Notes: generated by a model not told the origin, from the sequence alone. A stretch of DNA of 63,000 nucleotides from Bacteroidales bacterium (GCA_017477425.1 JAFUVT010000032.1:1-63000), one strand, 5' to 3'. Positions 42,618 through 52,067 are shown, counted from the first letter of the stretch. Translations and numbers: made by a program.

Positions 42618-43535
42618 ATGAAAGTATTAGTTGCAACTGAAAAGCCTTTCGCCAAGGTGGCCGTCGACGGCATCCGCGAAGTCGTTGAGAAGAACGGCTA
42701 TGAACTGGCTCTTTTGGAAAAATACACTGACGTGAACGACCTCTACAAGGCCATTGCCGACGCTGACGCCCTCATCGTCCGTTCCGACAAGGTGACGAAG
42801 GAAGTCATCGACCACGCCAACAACCTGAAAATCGTCGTCCGCGCCGGTGCCGGTTACGACAACCTCGACCTCGAGGCTTGCACCGCCAAAGGCATCGTGG
42901 CCATGAACACCCCTGGCCAAAACTCCAACGCTGTGGCCGAACTCGTCATGGGTATGCTGGTCTATGCCGTCCGTAACTTCTACAACGGCAAGAGCGGCAG
43001 CGAGCTGATGGGCAAGAAACTCGGTCTGCTGGCCTTCGGTAACGTGGGTCGCAACGTGGCCCGCATCGCCAAGGGCTTTGGCATGGACGTCTACGCTTTC
43101 GACGAATTCGTCCCCGCCGAAAAGATTGAAGAGGCTGGCGTTCACGCCGTTGCCAACCGCGACGCCCTCTTCGAGACCTGCGACGTGGTCAGCCTGCACA
43201 TCCCGGCCACTGCCGAGACCAAGCAGAGCATCAACTACGCTGTGGTCAACAAGATGCACAAAGGCGGCATCCTGGTCAACACGGCCCGCAAGGAAGTCAT
43301 CAACGAGCCTGAATTGCTCAAGCTGATGGCTGAGCGCACCGACCTGAAGTACATCACCGACATCATGCCCGATGCCGATGCCGACTTCAAAGCCTTCGAA
43401 GGCCGCTACTTCGCCACGCCCAAGAAGATGGGTGCCCAGACGGAAGAAGCCAACATCAACGCTGGCTTGGCCGCTGCCAACCAAATCGCCGATTTCTTCA
43501 AGACCGGCAACAAGCGCTTCCAAGTGAACAAATAA
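42618..43535 (+). CDS. serA: D-3-phosphoglycerate dehydrogenase (short form)
   Basis: A 305-residue 2-hydroxyacid dehydrogenase. The NAD-binding Rossmann motif is LLAFGNVGRNVARIAKGFG (about residues 137-155). The segment DALIVRSDKVTKEVID, the VRAGAGYDNLDLEAC substrate region and GGILVNTARKEVINE are as expected. It lacks the C-terminal ACT/regulatory domains of long SerA proteins, so serine feedback through an ACT domain is not expected. It oxidises 3-phosphoglycerate to 3-phosphohydroxypyruvate, the substrate of SerC encoded just upstream. Confidence 0.96.
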   Translation: MKVLVATEKPFAKVAVDGIREVVEKNGYELALLEKYTDVNDLYKAIADADALIVRSDKVTKEVIDHANNLKIVVRAGAGYDNLDLEACTAKGIVAMNTPGQNSNAVAELVMGMLVYAVRNFYNGKSGSELMGKKLGLLAFGNVGRNVARIAKGFGMDVYAFDEFVPAEKIEEAGVHAVANRDALFETCDVVSLHIPATAETKQSINYAVVNKMHKGGILVNTARKEVINEPELLKLMAERTDLKYITDIMPDADADFKAFEGRYFATPKKMGAQTEEANINAGLAAANQIADFFKTGNKRFQVNK

Positions 43536-43546
43536 TTCGATTAACC

Positions 43547-43585
43547 CGGAAAGACACCGCAGGCGTGGCTTGTGGTGTCTTTTCC
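43547..43585 (+). terminator. Hairpin after serA
   Basis: GGAAAGACACC pairs with GGTGTCTTTTCC (one bulged T) around a 15-base loop. The T-tract is short, so it may only partly stop transcription into the next genes. Confidence 0.6.
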
Positions 43586-43598
43586 ATAATTGTCTGAA

Positions 43599-44012
43599 AT
43601 GATTTCGGAAAACATAAAGCCAGGAAACTTTTTCAAATTTGAAGGTCTTCGCATCTATCACAAATCCGTCGACTTCACCAATGCGATTCTCTCGCTGAGC
43701 AATGCCTGTCAAACCGAGGCTCAAAGAACGCTCTGCGACCTTTTCATCAAAGAGGCAATGAACATCTCATCTTACCTCATCGAAGGGGCTTCGGGTACAA
43801 GAACCGCTTTCATCGACGAGTTGCAGAAGGCCAAAGTCAGCATCGGGAAGTGCGTGGCTCTCTGCACCTTGGCGGCCAAGCAACGCCTCGCCGACGAGAC
43901 CCAAGAAGCCGACATCCGCAACGAACTGATGGAACTGACCAAAATGATTGGCGCACTGATTCTTTCTTTTCAGAAACATGACTCAGCCAATGCCCCAGAA
44001 CCTGACGCATAA
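43599..44012 (+). CDS. Four-helix-bundle protein (S23 / IVP-like)
   Basis: A 137-residue helical protein; I use the ATG at 43599, not the TTG at 43590. The segment GLRIYHKSVDFTNAILSLSN and later LCDLFIKEAMNISSYLIEGA, then ELQKAKVSIGKCVALCTLA, resemble the four-helix-bundle family first noted as the '23S rRNA intervening sequence' protein and related to diversity-generating Avd proteins. No reverse transcriptase or variable repeat is present here. It sits between serA and the DUF1015 gene with the same orientation, an unusual insertion in the serine cluster. Function unknown. Confidence 0.75.
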   Translation: MISENIKPGNFFKFEGLRIYHKSVDFTNAILSLSNACQTEAQRTLCDLFIKEAMNISSYLIEGASGTRTAFIDELQKAKVSIGKCVALCTLAAKQRLADETQEADIRNELMELTKMIGALILSFQKHDSANAPEPDA

Positions 44013-44047
44013 AACAACAAACGAATTAACATTAAAACCTTAATACA

Positions 44048-45370
44048 ATGTCAGTTATCAAACCTTTCAAAGGATGGCGTCCTGGTGTGGACATCGTCCA
44101 GAAACTGGCCTCCCGTCCCTACGACGTGCTGAACACCGAAGAAGCCCGCAAGGAATGTGAAGGCAACCCCTACAGCCTGCTCCACGTGACCAAGGCCGAA
44201 ATCGACCTGCCCGAAGGCCACAAGGACAGCGACCTCGAAACCTACCTGAAAGTCGTCGAGAACTTCAACTCGTTCAAGGATTTCGGATGGATCAAGCAAG
44301 ACCAAGAGGAAAAACTCTACATCTACGCCCAAAGCATGAACCCCACCGACGCCAACGCCCACTGGCAATATGGCATCGTGGCTTGCGCCTACAGCGAAGA
44401 CTACGTGAACAAGGTCATCAAGAAGCACGAGCTGACCCGTAAGGACAAAGAGGAAGACCGCATGAAGCACGTCCGCCTCACCAACGCCAACGTGGAGCCT
44501 GTGTTCTTTGCCTACCCTGCCGTCGCCGAAATCGACGCCATCGTGAGCAAGATCACTGCCGAGAAGCCCATCTATGACTTCATCGCCAAGGAAGACGGCT
44601 TCGGCCATCGCTTCTGGATCATCGACGACAAGGCCACCATCGCCCGCCTCGTCGAGCTGTTCGACAAGAAGGTCCCGGCCATGTACATCGCTGACGGTCA
44701 CCACCGTAGCGCTGCCGCTGCCCTCGTCGGCCAGGAAAAGAAGGAAAAGAATCCTGCCCACACCGGCAAGGAAGAGTACAACTACTTCATGACCGTCATC
44801 TTCCCCGACAACCAGTTGAACGTCATCGACTACAACCGCGTCGTGAAAGACCTCAACGGCCTCAGCACCAAGGACTTCTTCAAGGCCTTGCAAGAGAACT
44901 TCGACATCGAATGCAAGTGCGACTGCACCAAGGACGGCGGCACGTGCAACTGCGAGTTCCCCTGCCACTGCGAGTGCAGCACCGAGTACAAGCCCAACAA
45001 GCTCCACAACTTCTCGATGTACATCGAGGGCGTGTGGTACAGCCTGACTGCCAAACCCGGCACCTACGACGACAACGACCCGATTGGCGTGTTGGACGTC
45101 ACCATCCTCAGCAACCTTGTCCTCGACAAGATTCTGGGCATCAAGGACCTCCGCACCGACAAGCGCATCGACTTCGTTGGCGGTATCCGTGGCCTCGGCG
45201 AGCTGAAGCGTCGCGTGGACAGCGGTGAGATGAAGGTCGCCTTCGCACTCTATCCAGTGAGCATGAAGCAAATCATTGACATCGCCGACACAGGCAACAT
45301 CATGCCTCCCAAGACCACTTGGTTTGAGCCTAAACTGCGCTCGGGCCTGGTGATCCACACTTTGGATTAA
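44048..45370 (+). CDS. DUF1015 family protein with cysteine-rich insertion
   Basis: A 440-residue protein of the DUF1015 family, which commonly follows serC-serA in Bacteroidales. Family landmarks are IKPFKGWRPGVDIVQKLASRPYDV at the N-terminus, YIADGHHRSAAAA (about residues 215-228) and DFVGGIRGLGELK near the C-terminus. Between YD-core and LHNFSMYIEG, residues 289-310 form a compact cluster CKCDC, TCNC and PCHCEC: eight cysteines and one histidine in 22 residues, like a metallothionein or other metal/Fe-S site. The enzymatic role of DUF1015 is not established; linkage suggests serine metabolism. The coding sequence has extreme codon bias. Confidence 0.9.
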   Translation: MSVIKPFKGWRPGVDIVQKLASRPYDVLNTEEARKECEGNPYSLLHVTKAEIDLPEGHKDSDLETYLKVVENFNSFKDFGWIKQDQEEKLYIYAQSMNPTDANAHWQYGIVACAYSEDYVNKVIKKHELTRKDKEEDRMKHVRLTNANVEPVFFAYPAVAEIDAIVSKITAEKPIYDFIAKEDGFGHRFWIIDDKATIARLVELFDKKVPAMYIADGHHRSAAAALVGQEKKEKNPAHTGKEEYNYFMTVIFPDNQLNVIDYNRVVKDLNGLSTKDFFKALQENFDIECKCDCTKDGGTCNCEFPCHCECSTEYKPNKLHNFSMYIEGVWYSLTAKPGTYDDNDPIGVLDVTILSNLVLDKILGIKDLRTDKRIDFVGGIRGLGELKRRVDSGEMKVAFALYPVSMKQIIDIADTGNIMPPKTTWFEPKLRSGLVIHTLD

Positions 45371-45389
45371 GCAACACCTATTAATTAAG

Positions 45390-45424
45390 CACGGGACAGG
45401 ATTCGTCTTGTCCCGTGTTTTTTG
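45390..45424 (+). terminator. Terminator of the serine cluster
   Basis: CACGGGACA pairs with TGTCCCGTG around a loop of about 10 bases and is followed by T6. It separates the serine cluster from the restriction locus. Confidence 0.9.
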
Positions 45425-45460
45425 TGTCATTAGAAAGGTGAAGATTATTACAAATTTTCC

Positions 45461-45468
45461 TAATTTTG
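45461..45468 (+). promoter_or_regulatory. -7 promoter element, hsdR
   Basis: TAATTTTG fits TAnnTTTG and lies 25 bases before the hsdR ATG, the only promoter-like site for hsdR-hsdM-hsdS. Confidence 0.6.
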
Positions 45469-45493
45469 CCCCATATTCAAAAAAGCACACGTT

Positions 45494-48400
45494 ATGTCGG
45501 GCAATTTCAGCGAATTCACTCGTGTTCAGATTCCAGCCCTTCTTCATCTCGAAAGGTTGGGATACACATTCGTACATCACAATAATCTTGGGGAATACAA
45601 CAAAGACAGCAACATTCTATCCAACATTTTCAAAGAATCCGTCCGCAAACTCAACCCAGAAATGCGGGAAATGGAAATTGAAGAAAAGCTACGCGAGTTG
45701 ATTCGCGATGCAGACAACGACGACCTTGGCCGCGAGTTTTACAAAAAACTCATAAACACCAGCGACTGCAAACTAATTGATTTTGAAAACCCCGAAAACA
45801 ACGACTGGCGATGCACCATTGAATTGGAATGTGAAAACCAAACCACTCATAATCATTTTAGGCCTGATATTACTTGTTTCATTAACGGCCTACCTCTAAT
45901 TCATATTGAAGTGAAAAAGCCGCAAAACCGAGAAGGGATGCTTGCTGAAAGAGAGCGTATGAACAACAGGATGCGCCAACGAGATTTCCGTAGATTCCTG
46001 AATATCACACAACTTATGATATTCTCCAACAATGAAGAATACGACACCGACAGTCGCGTACCCGTTCAAGGCGCATTTTATGCAAGCATGAGCAAAGACA
46101 ACATCTTTTTCAACGTGTTTCGTGAAGCAAAGCCTCTCTATTATGACAATCTTCATCTTGGCGAAGTATCCGAGGAACGAGAAAAGGAAATCCTGCAGCA
46201 ATTAGGGAAAGTCGTATTGCTCAGCCTGCCTGAATACAAGACCAACAAAGACCCCAAGACTCCCACCAACAGAATCCTATCATCCTTGCTTGCCAAAGAC
46301 CGCATCTTGTATTTCCTCAAATACGGTTTCGCTTATGTCAACAGAAGCAAAAAGAACAATTTGGGAGAAGAGATTGCCGTATTGGAAAAGCATGTGATGC
46401 GCTACCCGCAGTTCTTTGCCAACCAATCCATTTGCAAGAACCTCGACCGTGGCATAAACTCTGGAACCATTTGGCATACCCAAGGGAGCGGCAAAACAGC
46501 GTTGTCTTACTTTGCTGTCAAGATTTTGACTGACTATTTTGCCAAACGCAATACCGTAGCTCGTTTCTATTTTATTGTTGACCGCATTAATCTCATGGAA
46601 CAAGCCATGCGCGAATTTTCCAGTCGTGGGCTTATCGTCCATACTGCTCAATCCAGAAAAGAGTTGATGGCCGACTTCGCAAGCAACATCACCATGCGCA
46701 ATTCAGAAGGCAAACTCGAAATTATGGTCGTCAACATCCAGAAGTTTGAGGAGCAGACCGACAAGCCTGATTTCCATTATGGCACCAATATTCAACGTGT
46801 CTTTTTCGTGGACGAAGCACATCGAGGCTACAATCCAACAGGATCGTTTTTGGCCAATCTCATGAACTCCGACACGAAAGCCGTCCGCATTGCGCTTACG
46901 GGAACGCCTCTCCTAAAGTCGGAGCGCGAGACATGGAAAGTATTTGGCCAGTATTATGACAAATACTATTACGACAAATCCATTGCCGATGGCTTTACGC
47001 TCCGATTGATGCGCGAAGATATTGAAACCGATTACAAAGACCGACTACTCAAAATCTTGGAGGAAGAATTCCCCGACGACATTGAGGTGAACAAAAAGGA
47101 CATCAGCAAAAACCTAATTATCGAATCGGAGAACTACATTCGTACTCTCATCGAGTTTATTGACAAGGACCTGCGCCGATTCCGTATCGAGCAAGCCGAT
47201 TCCTCTGTGGCTGGGATGATCGTCCTTGAGACCAATCCACAAGCCCGTAAAGTAAAACGCATGTTTGACGAATACCAAAGCCAACAAGCTCATCCTCTCC
47301 GAGCTGAACTTATTTTGCACGACGAAGGCGAGGCGGAAGAACGCAAAAGAATTACGGAGAATTTCAAAGACACAACCGACATTGACATTCTTATCGTCAA
47401 CCAAATGTTGCTCACCGGATTCGATGCCCATCGGCTGAAACGGCTCTACCTCACAAGAAAAATGAGAGGTCACGACCTCTTGCAGGCTCTAACCCGTGTC
47501 AACAGGCCCTACAAGGAATTCAAATATGGATACGTCATTGACTTCGCAGGCATCAAGGACAATTTTGAAGAAGCCAACGACGAGTATATCCGCGAACTGA
47601 ACGCCTGCGACCCAGACAGCCAGACCCATGAAGATGGAGAAGACAGACAATCCCTTGGCGATGCCATCATGGAGAACAAGGATGACATCATCGAAAAGTT
47701 GCAACACATTAAGCAAATCTTATTCCCGTATGACTGCAAGAATGCCGAAGACTTGCGCAAACAATTGGAAAACAGCGACATTCCGAAAGACAACCTATAT
47801 GAATTGCGCAATGCTTTAGAAGAGGCCAAAGCCTTAACCAACCAGATACGCAGTTTCGGTGACGAAGGACTCAAAAAGATGCTCGACAAGATGGAAGCGA
47901 CAAACAGCAGTTTCGCTAACCTGCTTACCGTCGTAAACGACCGCATCTCACGCATCAACCAACAAGAGCAAATGGCCCACAACGAAGATGTGAGTGGCAT
48001 GGTCAACTACATCCTTTCTGAAATGGAGTACCAATTTGTCAAAAAGGGCAAAGGAGAACTCTCATTCATTTGGGACGATGCCATGCAAGAGAAACTGCGT
48101 TGCGTGATTCAAGAGTTTGAAAGCAATTTCGACCATGAAGAGCCTATGTTCAAGCACCTTTTATCCACTTTCAAAAGATACTATCGCGAAAAAGGCTTCA
48201 AGCCACAATCAAGGCAAGAAATCTTGGAAAAAGCCCAGTATCTTGACGAAGTTTTAGCCATCATCCGCGAAATCAACCACCGCAACCTTCTATTGAAACA
48301 CAAATTCAATGATGACGAGCGTTTTGTGCGCATCAGCAAACGTATTGACGAAGACAACGGCAAACGCACGCCACAAGAGCCATTCATCATCTCACGCGTG

Positions 48401-48646
48401 GAAATGGAGCGTGTTGAAGCCCTCAACAAAATCCGTGAAGAAGTGGACGAGATTCTTTTCAACGACCGAAGAAAGATAGAGAACGAAGCCTTTTTCGGGA
48501 AAGAGGTGATGACACGCATCAGCCACACCTTGCTCGGCATGGGGCTGGCAAAATCAGCCACCCTTGACGACAAGAAAACCATCCGCAACCTTATCGTCCA
48601 AGAATATACCACACAATATCAACAATACAAATTCAGAGCAGCATAA
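45494..48646 (+). CDS. hsdR: Type I restriction enzyme, R subunit
   Basis: A 1050-residue protein of normal HsdR length. The N-terminal nuclease domain has the PD-(D/E)XK core FRPDITCFINGLPLIHIEVKK (Asp near residue 123, E-x-K near 139). The SF2 translocase follows: Walker A TQGSGKTAL (about 331-339), DEAH box FFVDEAHRGYNP (about 437-448), and ALTGTPLL as motif III. The C-terminal helical region contacts HsdM. It cleaves unmodified DNA after ATP-driven translocation. hsdM follows 3 bases after the stop. Confidence 0.97.
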   Translation: MSGNFSEFTRVQIPALLHLERLGYTFVHHNNLGEYNKDSNILSNIFKESVRKLNPEMREMEIEEKLRELIRDADNDDLGREFYKKLINTSDCKLIDFENPENNDWRCTIELECENQTTHNHFRPDITCFINGLPLIHIEVKKPQNREGMLAERERMNNRMRQRDFRRFLNITQLMIFSNNEEYDTDSRVPVQGAFYASMSKDNIFFNVFREAKPLYYDNLHLGEVSEEREKEILQQLGKVVLLSLPEYKTNKDPKTPTNRILSSLLAKDRILYFLKYGFAYVNRSKKNNLGEEIAVLEKHVMRYPQFFANQSICKNLDRGINSGTIWHTQGSGKTALSYFAVKILTDYFAKRNTVARFYFIVDRINLMEQAMREFSSRGLIVHTAQSRKELMADFASNITMRNSEGKLEIMVVNIQKFEEQTDKPDFHYGTNIQRVFFVDEAHRGYNPTGSFLANLMNSDTKAVRIALTGTPLLKSERETWKVFGQYYDKYYYDKSIADGFTLRLMREDIETDYKDRLLKILEEEFPDDIEVNKKDISKNLIIESENYIRTLIEFIDKDLRRFRIEQADSSVAGMIVLETNPQARKVKRMFDEYQSQQAHPLRAELILHDEGEAEERKRITENFKDTTDIDILIVNQMLLTGFDAHRLKRLYLTRKMRGHDLLQALTRVNRPYKEFKYGYVIDFAGIKDNFEEANDEYIRELNACDPDSQTHEDGEDRQSLGDAIMENKDDIIEKLQHIKQILFPYDCKNAEDLRKQLENSDIPKDNLYELRNALEEAKALTNQIRSFGDEGLKKMLDKMEATNSSFANLLTVVNDRISRINQQEQMAHNEDVSGMVNYILSEMEYQFVKKGKGELSFIWDDAMQEKLRCVIQEFESNFDHEEPMFKHLLSTFKRYYREKGFKPQSRQEILEKAQYLDEVLAIIREINHRNLLLKHKFNDDERFVRISKRIDEDNGKRTPQEPFIISRVEMERVEALNKIREEVDEILFNDRRKIENEAFFGKEVMTRISHTLLGMGLAKSATLDDKKTIRNLIVQEYTTQYQQYKFRAA

Positions 48647-48649
48647 GCC

Positions 48650-50281
48650 ATGGCAGAAACCGACATCGAAATCCGCACCAAACAGCTCATCGACCGCCTG
48701 AAAGCCACATGCGCACAATACGGCTTGGGCAACGACGGCAACGAATACAAAATCATCACTGAAGTATTTCTTTACAAATACATGAACGACATGTTCGGGC
48801 ATGAGGTCAAACTCGTCAACGAACGACTTGACCATGCCAAAATATGGGATGTGGAATACGACAACTTTACAGAAGAGGAAGAAGACGACCTATTCACCTA
48901 CCTGCAAGCGGGCACGCCTCTGCTTCGCCACGAGCATACCCTATCGCATCTCATCAACGCATCCAAGAAAGACGACTTTGCCGACATCTTTGATGCCACC
49001 CTGTTGGCCATTGCCGACCTTAATGCCGACATTTTCTCAATGGCGACCTCTGGACAGACCAAAATCACCATTTTCGAGAAACTTACGCCCCTTATCAACG
49101 AAGCCGACCAACGCTCCAACTTTGCCGCAGCCCTCGTCAGCCACCTTGCCACCTTCAATTTCGAAGATGTGTTTTACCAAAAATACGACTTCTTCTCCAC
49201 CATCTTCGAATACCTCATCAAAGACTACAATAAGGACGGTGGTGGCAAATACGCAGAATACTACACGCCCAAAGCTGTGGCCACCATCATGGCACGCATG
49301 CTCGTTCCAGATGGCTCGGACCTGCGTTCCGTCACTTGCTACGATCCCGCGGCAGGTTCCGGCACCTTGCTGATGGCACTCGCCCACCAAATTGGCGAAG
49401 ACCGTTGCCAAATCTACAGCCAAGACATTTCACAAAAGTCATCGCAGATGCTCCGTCTAAACCTGATACTCAATCATTTAGTCAGCAGCATCCAAAACAT
49501 CGTCAAAGGTGACACGCTCACCCTTCCCTACCACAAAGAGCAGAACGGCTCACTGATGAAATTCGACTTCGTCGTCAGCAATCCGCCCTTCAACCTCGAC
49601 TTTTCCGACACTCGCGACACCATTGCTGCCGACACCAGGCGTTTCTTTGCAGGAGTACCTGCCGCCACAGGCAAGGACAAATCAAAAATGGCCATTTATC
49701 TCTGTTTCGTGCAACACATCCTGTATTCGCTTAACAGCAAAGGCAAGGCCGCCATCGTCGTACCCACAGGTTTCATCACCGCCGCAAGTGGGATTGCCTA
49801 CAAGATACGCCAACGCGTCATCGACGAAGGCTGGTTGCGCGGTGTGGTTTCAATGCCCTCCAACATCTTCGCCACCACTGGAACCAATGTTTCCGTCCTA
49901 TTCATCGACAAGGCCAACATTGGCAACGACATCATACTGATGGACGCCTCCAAACTTGGAGAGAAAAAGAAAGTTGACGGCAACCAACGTACCATTTTGT
50001 CGCAAACCGACATCGACAAAATCATCACTACCTTCAACAGCAAGCAAGCTGTTGATGATTTCTCCGTCATCGTGAGTGCCGACCAAATCAAGGAGAAAAA
50101 CTATTCCTTCTCTGCTGGCCAGTATTTCGACATCAAAATTGAATACGAAGACATTACCGCCGAGGAATTCCAAAAACGAATCAAGGACTACACCCAAACG
50201 CTCACCGAGCAATTCGCGGAAAGCCATCGGCTGGAGGAAGAGATATTGAAGCAACTCAAGTCGCTTAAACTATCAAATTGA
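48650..50281 (+). CDS. hsdM: Type I restriction-modification DNA methyltransferase, M subunit
   Basis: A 543-residue protein. The helical N-terminal domain (TKQLIDRLKATCAQYGLGND) leads to the N6-adenine methyltransferase domain with motif I CYDPAAGSGTLLMAL (about residues 233-247) and motif IV VVSNPPFNLDF (about 306-316). With HsdS it methylates adenine in the recognition sequence and with HsdR it forms the restriction complex. It follows hsdR directly and precedes hsdS by 54 bases. Confidence 0.97.
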   Translation: MAETDIEIRTKQLIDRLKATCAQYGLGNDGNEYKIITEVFLYKYMNDMFGHEVKLVNERLDHAKIWDVEYDNFTEEEEDDLFTYLQAGTPLLRHEHTLSHLINASKKDDFADIFDATLLAIADLNADIFSMATSGQTKITIFEKLTPLINEADQRSNFAAALVSHLATFNFEDVFYQKYDFFSTIFEYLIKDYNKDGGGKYAEYYTPKAVATIMARMLVPDGSDLRSVTCYDPAAGSGTLLMALAHQIGEDRCQIYSQDISQKSSQMLRLNLILNHLVSSIQNIVKGDTLTLPYHKEQNGSLMKFDFVVSNPPFNLDFSDTRDTIAADTRRFFAGVPAATGKDKSKMAIYLCFVQHILYSLNSKGKAAIVVPTGFITAASGIAYKIRQRVIDEGWLRGVVSMPSNIFATTGTNVSVLFIDKANIGNDIILMDASKLGEKKKVDGNQRTILSQTDIDKIITTFNSKQAVDDFSVIVSADQIKEKNYSFSAGQYFDIKIEYEDITAEEFQKRIKDYTQTLTEQFAESHRLEEEILKQLKSLKLSN

Positions 50282-50335
50282 TTTTTATAATACATACAAC
50301 CAATTCTCTTTTAGATTTTTGAACAACACATCATA

Positions 50336-51601
50336 ATGCGATTATCAACAATATGCCATATTAATAATAATACTCTTTCAGCATCACAAAGAGAAGGAAC
50401 CATCTTGTATTTAGACACAAGCAACCTAATCAATGGGCGCATCATTGAATTACAAAAACTTGAATGTGCAAATGCGCCAAGTAGGGCACAAAGAAAAGTT
50501 AGACATAATACGATCCTCTATTCTTCGGTAAGACCAAATCAGAAACATTATGGGATAGTAAAGTACCCCGAACCAAATTTAATTGTTTCAACCGGATTCA
50601 CCACATTAGACATTAAAGAGGATTATCTCAACTCAATTGATGTTGAATACTTGTATTTATTAATAACTCAACCATGTATTACTTCTTACCTTCAAACCAT
50701 TGCCGAAAATTCGGTATCAGCATATCCATCTATTTCACCAACTGATATTGGAAATTTGGATTTTGAATTTCCGCCAATAGAGAAACAAAAGTTAATTGCA
50801 CAATTCATTTTTAATTTAGACCGAAAAATCGCTCTTAATCGGCAGATAAATCGGAATTTAGAGACACTCGCGAAGCAAATCTATGACTATTGGTTCGTGC
50901 AGTTCGATTTTCCTGATGAAAAAGGGAATCCTTATAAATCTAGTGGAGGAAAGATGGTGTGGAATGAGATACTGAAGAGAGAGATTCCAGAAGGGTGGAA
51001 GGTGAAAAGTGTAAACGATGTGTCATCTATTTGCCGTGGTGTATCATATAAACCAAATGACTTGCAAGAAAGTGGTATTTTGATATTAAGAGGCAATAAC
51101 ATTGAGAATAACCATATTGTCTATGACAACAATACCGCCTATTTGTTGCCCAATTTGATTTCTGATGAACAAAGAATTAAAAAGCATGACATTATCATAA
51201 CGATGTCAAGTGGCAGCAAAGAACATATAGGAAAATGTGCAATGTTTCAATGTAATTCAGAACATTCCTTTGGAGTGTTCCTTTCCAAAATCACACCTGA
51301 TAATAATTGTCCATACTTTTTGTTTTTGTATCTGATATCACAGTATTTCAAACAAAAAATCAAAAGTATTTGCAATGGGACCGGAATCAATAATCTAACA
51401 AATCAAACTTTTGATGAAGTGTTATTTGCATTTCCAGAACAAAAAGTATTAACTGAATTTGAAAAAGTAGTACAACCAATATTTGATTCAATCGGCCTCA
51501 ATGAAACTGAAATCACCTCCCTTACCCGTCAGCGCGATGAAATCTTGCCGCTGTTGATGAACGGTCAAGCCCAGATAAATTCCGATTTATCTGCTTGTTG
51601 A
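50336..51601 (+). CDS. hsdS: Type I R-M specificity subunit, expressed form (N1-C1)
   Basis: A 421-residue HsdS with two target-recognition domains. TRD1 (residues about 1-150) is followed by the central conserved helix region LIAQFIFNLDRKIALNRQINRNLETL. TRD2 starts after EILKREIPEGWKVKSVND and ends in the distal conserved region SLTRQRDEILPLLMNGQAQI. The codons for QINRNL (residues 170-175, bases 50843-50860) are the 18-bp recombination core. The C-terminal QINSDLS codons carry the same core inverted (51576-51593). It is the only complete hsdS, in line with hsdRM, so it sets the present DNA specificity. Confidence 0.93.
   Translation: MRLSTICHINNNTLSASQREGTILYLDTSNLINGRIIELQKLECANAPSRAQRKVRHNTILYSSVRPNQKHYGIVKYPEPNLIVSTGFTTLDIKEDYLNSIDVEYLYLLITQPCITSYLQTIAENSVSAYPSISPTDIGNLDFEFPPIEKQKLIAQFIFNLDRKIALNRQINRNLETLAKQIYDYWFVQFDFPDEKGNPYKSSGGKMVWNEILKREIPEGWKVKSVNDVSSICRGVSYKPNDLQESGILILRGNNIENNHIVYDNNTAYLLPNLISDEQRIKKHDIIITMSSGSKEHIGKCAMFQCNSEHSFGVFLSKITPDNNCPYFLFLYLISQYFKQKIKSICNGTGINNLTNQTFDEVLFAFPEQKVLTEFEKVVQPIFDSIGLNETEITSLTRQRDEILPLLMNGQAQINSDLSAC
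50843..50860 (+). other. Recombination core site A (hsdS1 centre)
   Basis: CAGATAAATCGGAATTTA, plus orientation. It is the start of a 124-bp direct repeat (50845-50968) shared with 54310-54433 at 120 of 124 positions. Confidence 0.85.
50845..50968 (+). repeat. 124-bp hsdS central repeat, copy 1
   Basis: Matches 54310-54433 in the same orientation with four substitutions. It encodes the central conserved region of HsdS, from INRNLE to KMVWNE, and marks where C-terminal halves can be exchanged. Confidence 0.93.
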
Positions 51602-52067
51602 GTTGGATTTTTTTGTTAAGATTATCAATCAAACAACCAACCGCCTTTTCAGCAGCTCCAAGGTCAATTATTGGGAATCGTATAATTTGATTCTTATCAC
51701 CACGAGGCATTCTACTGCCCTTTGGGCCTTTCATTGCCCATTGGTAAAACGAATCCTGTAGCAACACGGCATAGAGGTACTGACTACTATGTCCACTTTT
51801 AGGGCGGAAGACCAACACATCAGCAGAGGCACCGCCTCCACTATCTGCAAGCCATATTTTTTTTAGATAAGGCCGGATATTTGCAACCAAAACATCACCT
51901 TTTGCATATTTGGTCAAAGTACATCTTTGAGGAGGCATATTACTTGCCGGCACCCGTCCTTGTTTGTCGGGCAATAAACAATCAGTTGTAATGTAATTCT
52001 TTAGTGATATGTCCTCACTAATAACTTTATCAGTTACATATTGTGCTATGTCCGCTAGTGTTTTCAT
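51522..52067 (-). CDS. Silent hsdS N-terminal half (N2), inverted
   Basis: The frame from the ATG at 52067 encodes an HsdS N-terminal target-recognition domain: MKTLADIAQYVTDKVISEDI, VLVANIRPYLKKIWLADSGG, RMPRGDKNQIIRFPIIDLGA, then IDNLNKKIQLNKQINRNL (core at residues 159-164). Homology stops exactly at the core. The remaining 17 residues (SGLDRSSTAARFHRADG) are just the antisense of the hsdS1 3' end. It is a half-gene without a C-terminal TRD. It begins 4 bases after the DUF1016 nuclease gene and points away from hsdM, so it is silent for specificity until an inversion joins it to a C-half. Confidence 0.88.
   Translation of the reverse strand: MKTLADIAQYVTDKVISEDISLKNYITTDCLLPDKQGRVPASNMPPQRCTLTKYAKGDVLVANIRPYLKKIWLADSGGGASADVLVFRPKSGHSSQYLYAVLLQDSFYQWAMKGPKGSRMPRGDKNQIIRFPIIDLGAAEKAVGCLIDNLNKKIQLNKQINRNLSGLDRSSTAARFHRADG
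51576..51593 (-). other. Recombination core site B (hsdS1 end / N2 end)
   Basis: The 18-bp core in minus orientation, identical to site A. It lies in a 22-bp palindrome CAGATAAAT-TCCG-ATTTATCTG. It serves both as the codons for the hsdS1 C-terminus and, read backwards, as the QINRNL codons of N2. Confidence 0.85.

Noticed and set aside
43599..44012. The four-helix-bundle gene considered as the Avd component of a diversity-generating retroelement.
   Set aside because: No reverse transcriptase, template repeat or variable repeat is present nearby; the neighbours are metabolic genes.
44051..45580. A 509-codon open frame on the minus strand opposite the DUF1015 gene.
   Set aside because: It is a by-product of the extreme C-ending codon bias of the highly expressed plus-strand gene; the translation (Val/Gly/Asp/His-rich, no motif) looks like no family. 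The same applies to the long frames opposite serA (42627-43724) and serC (41422-42255).
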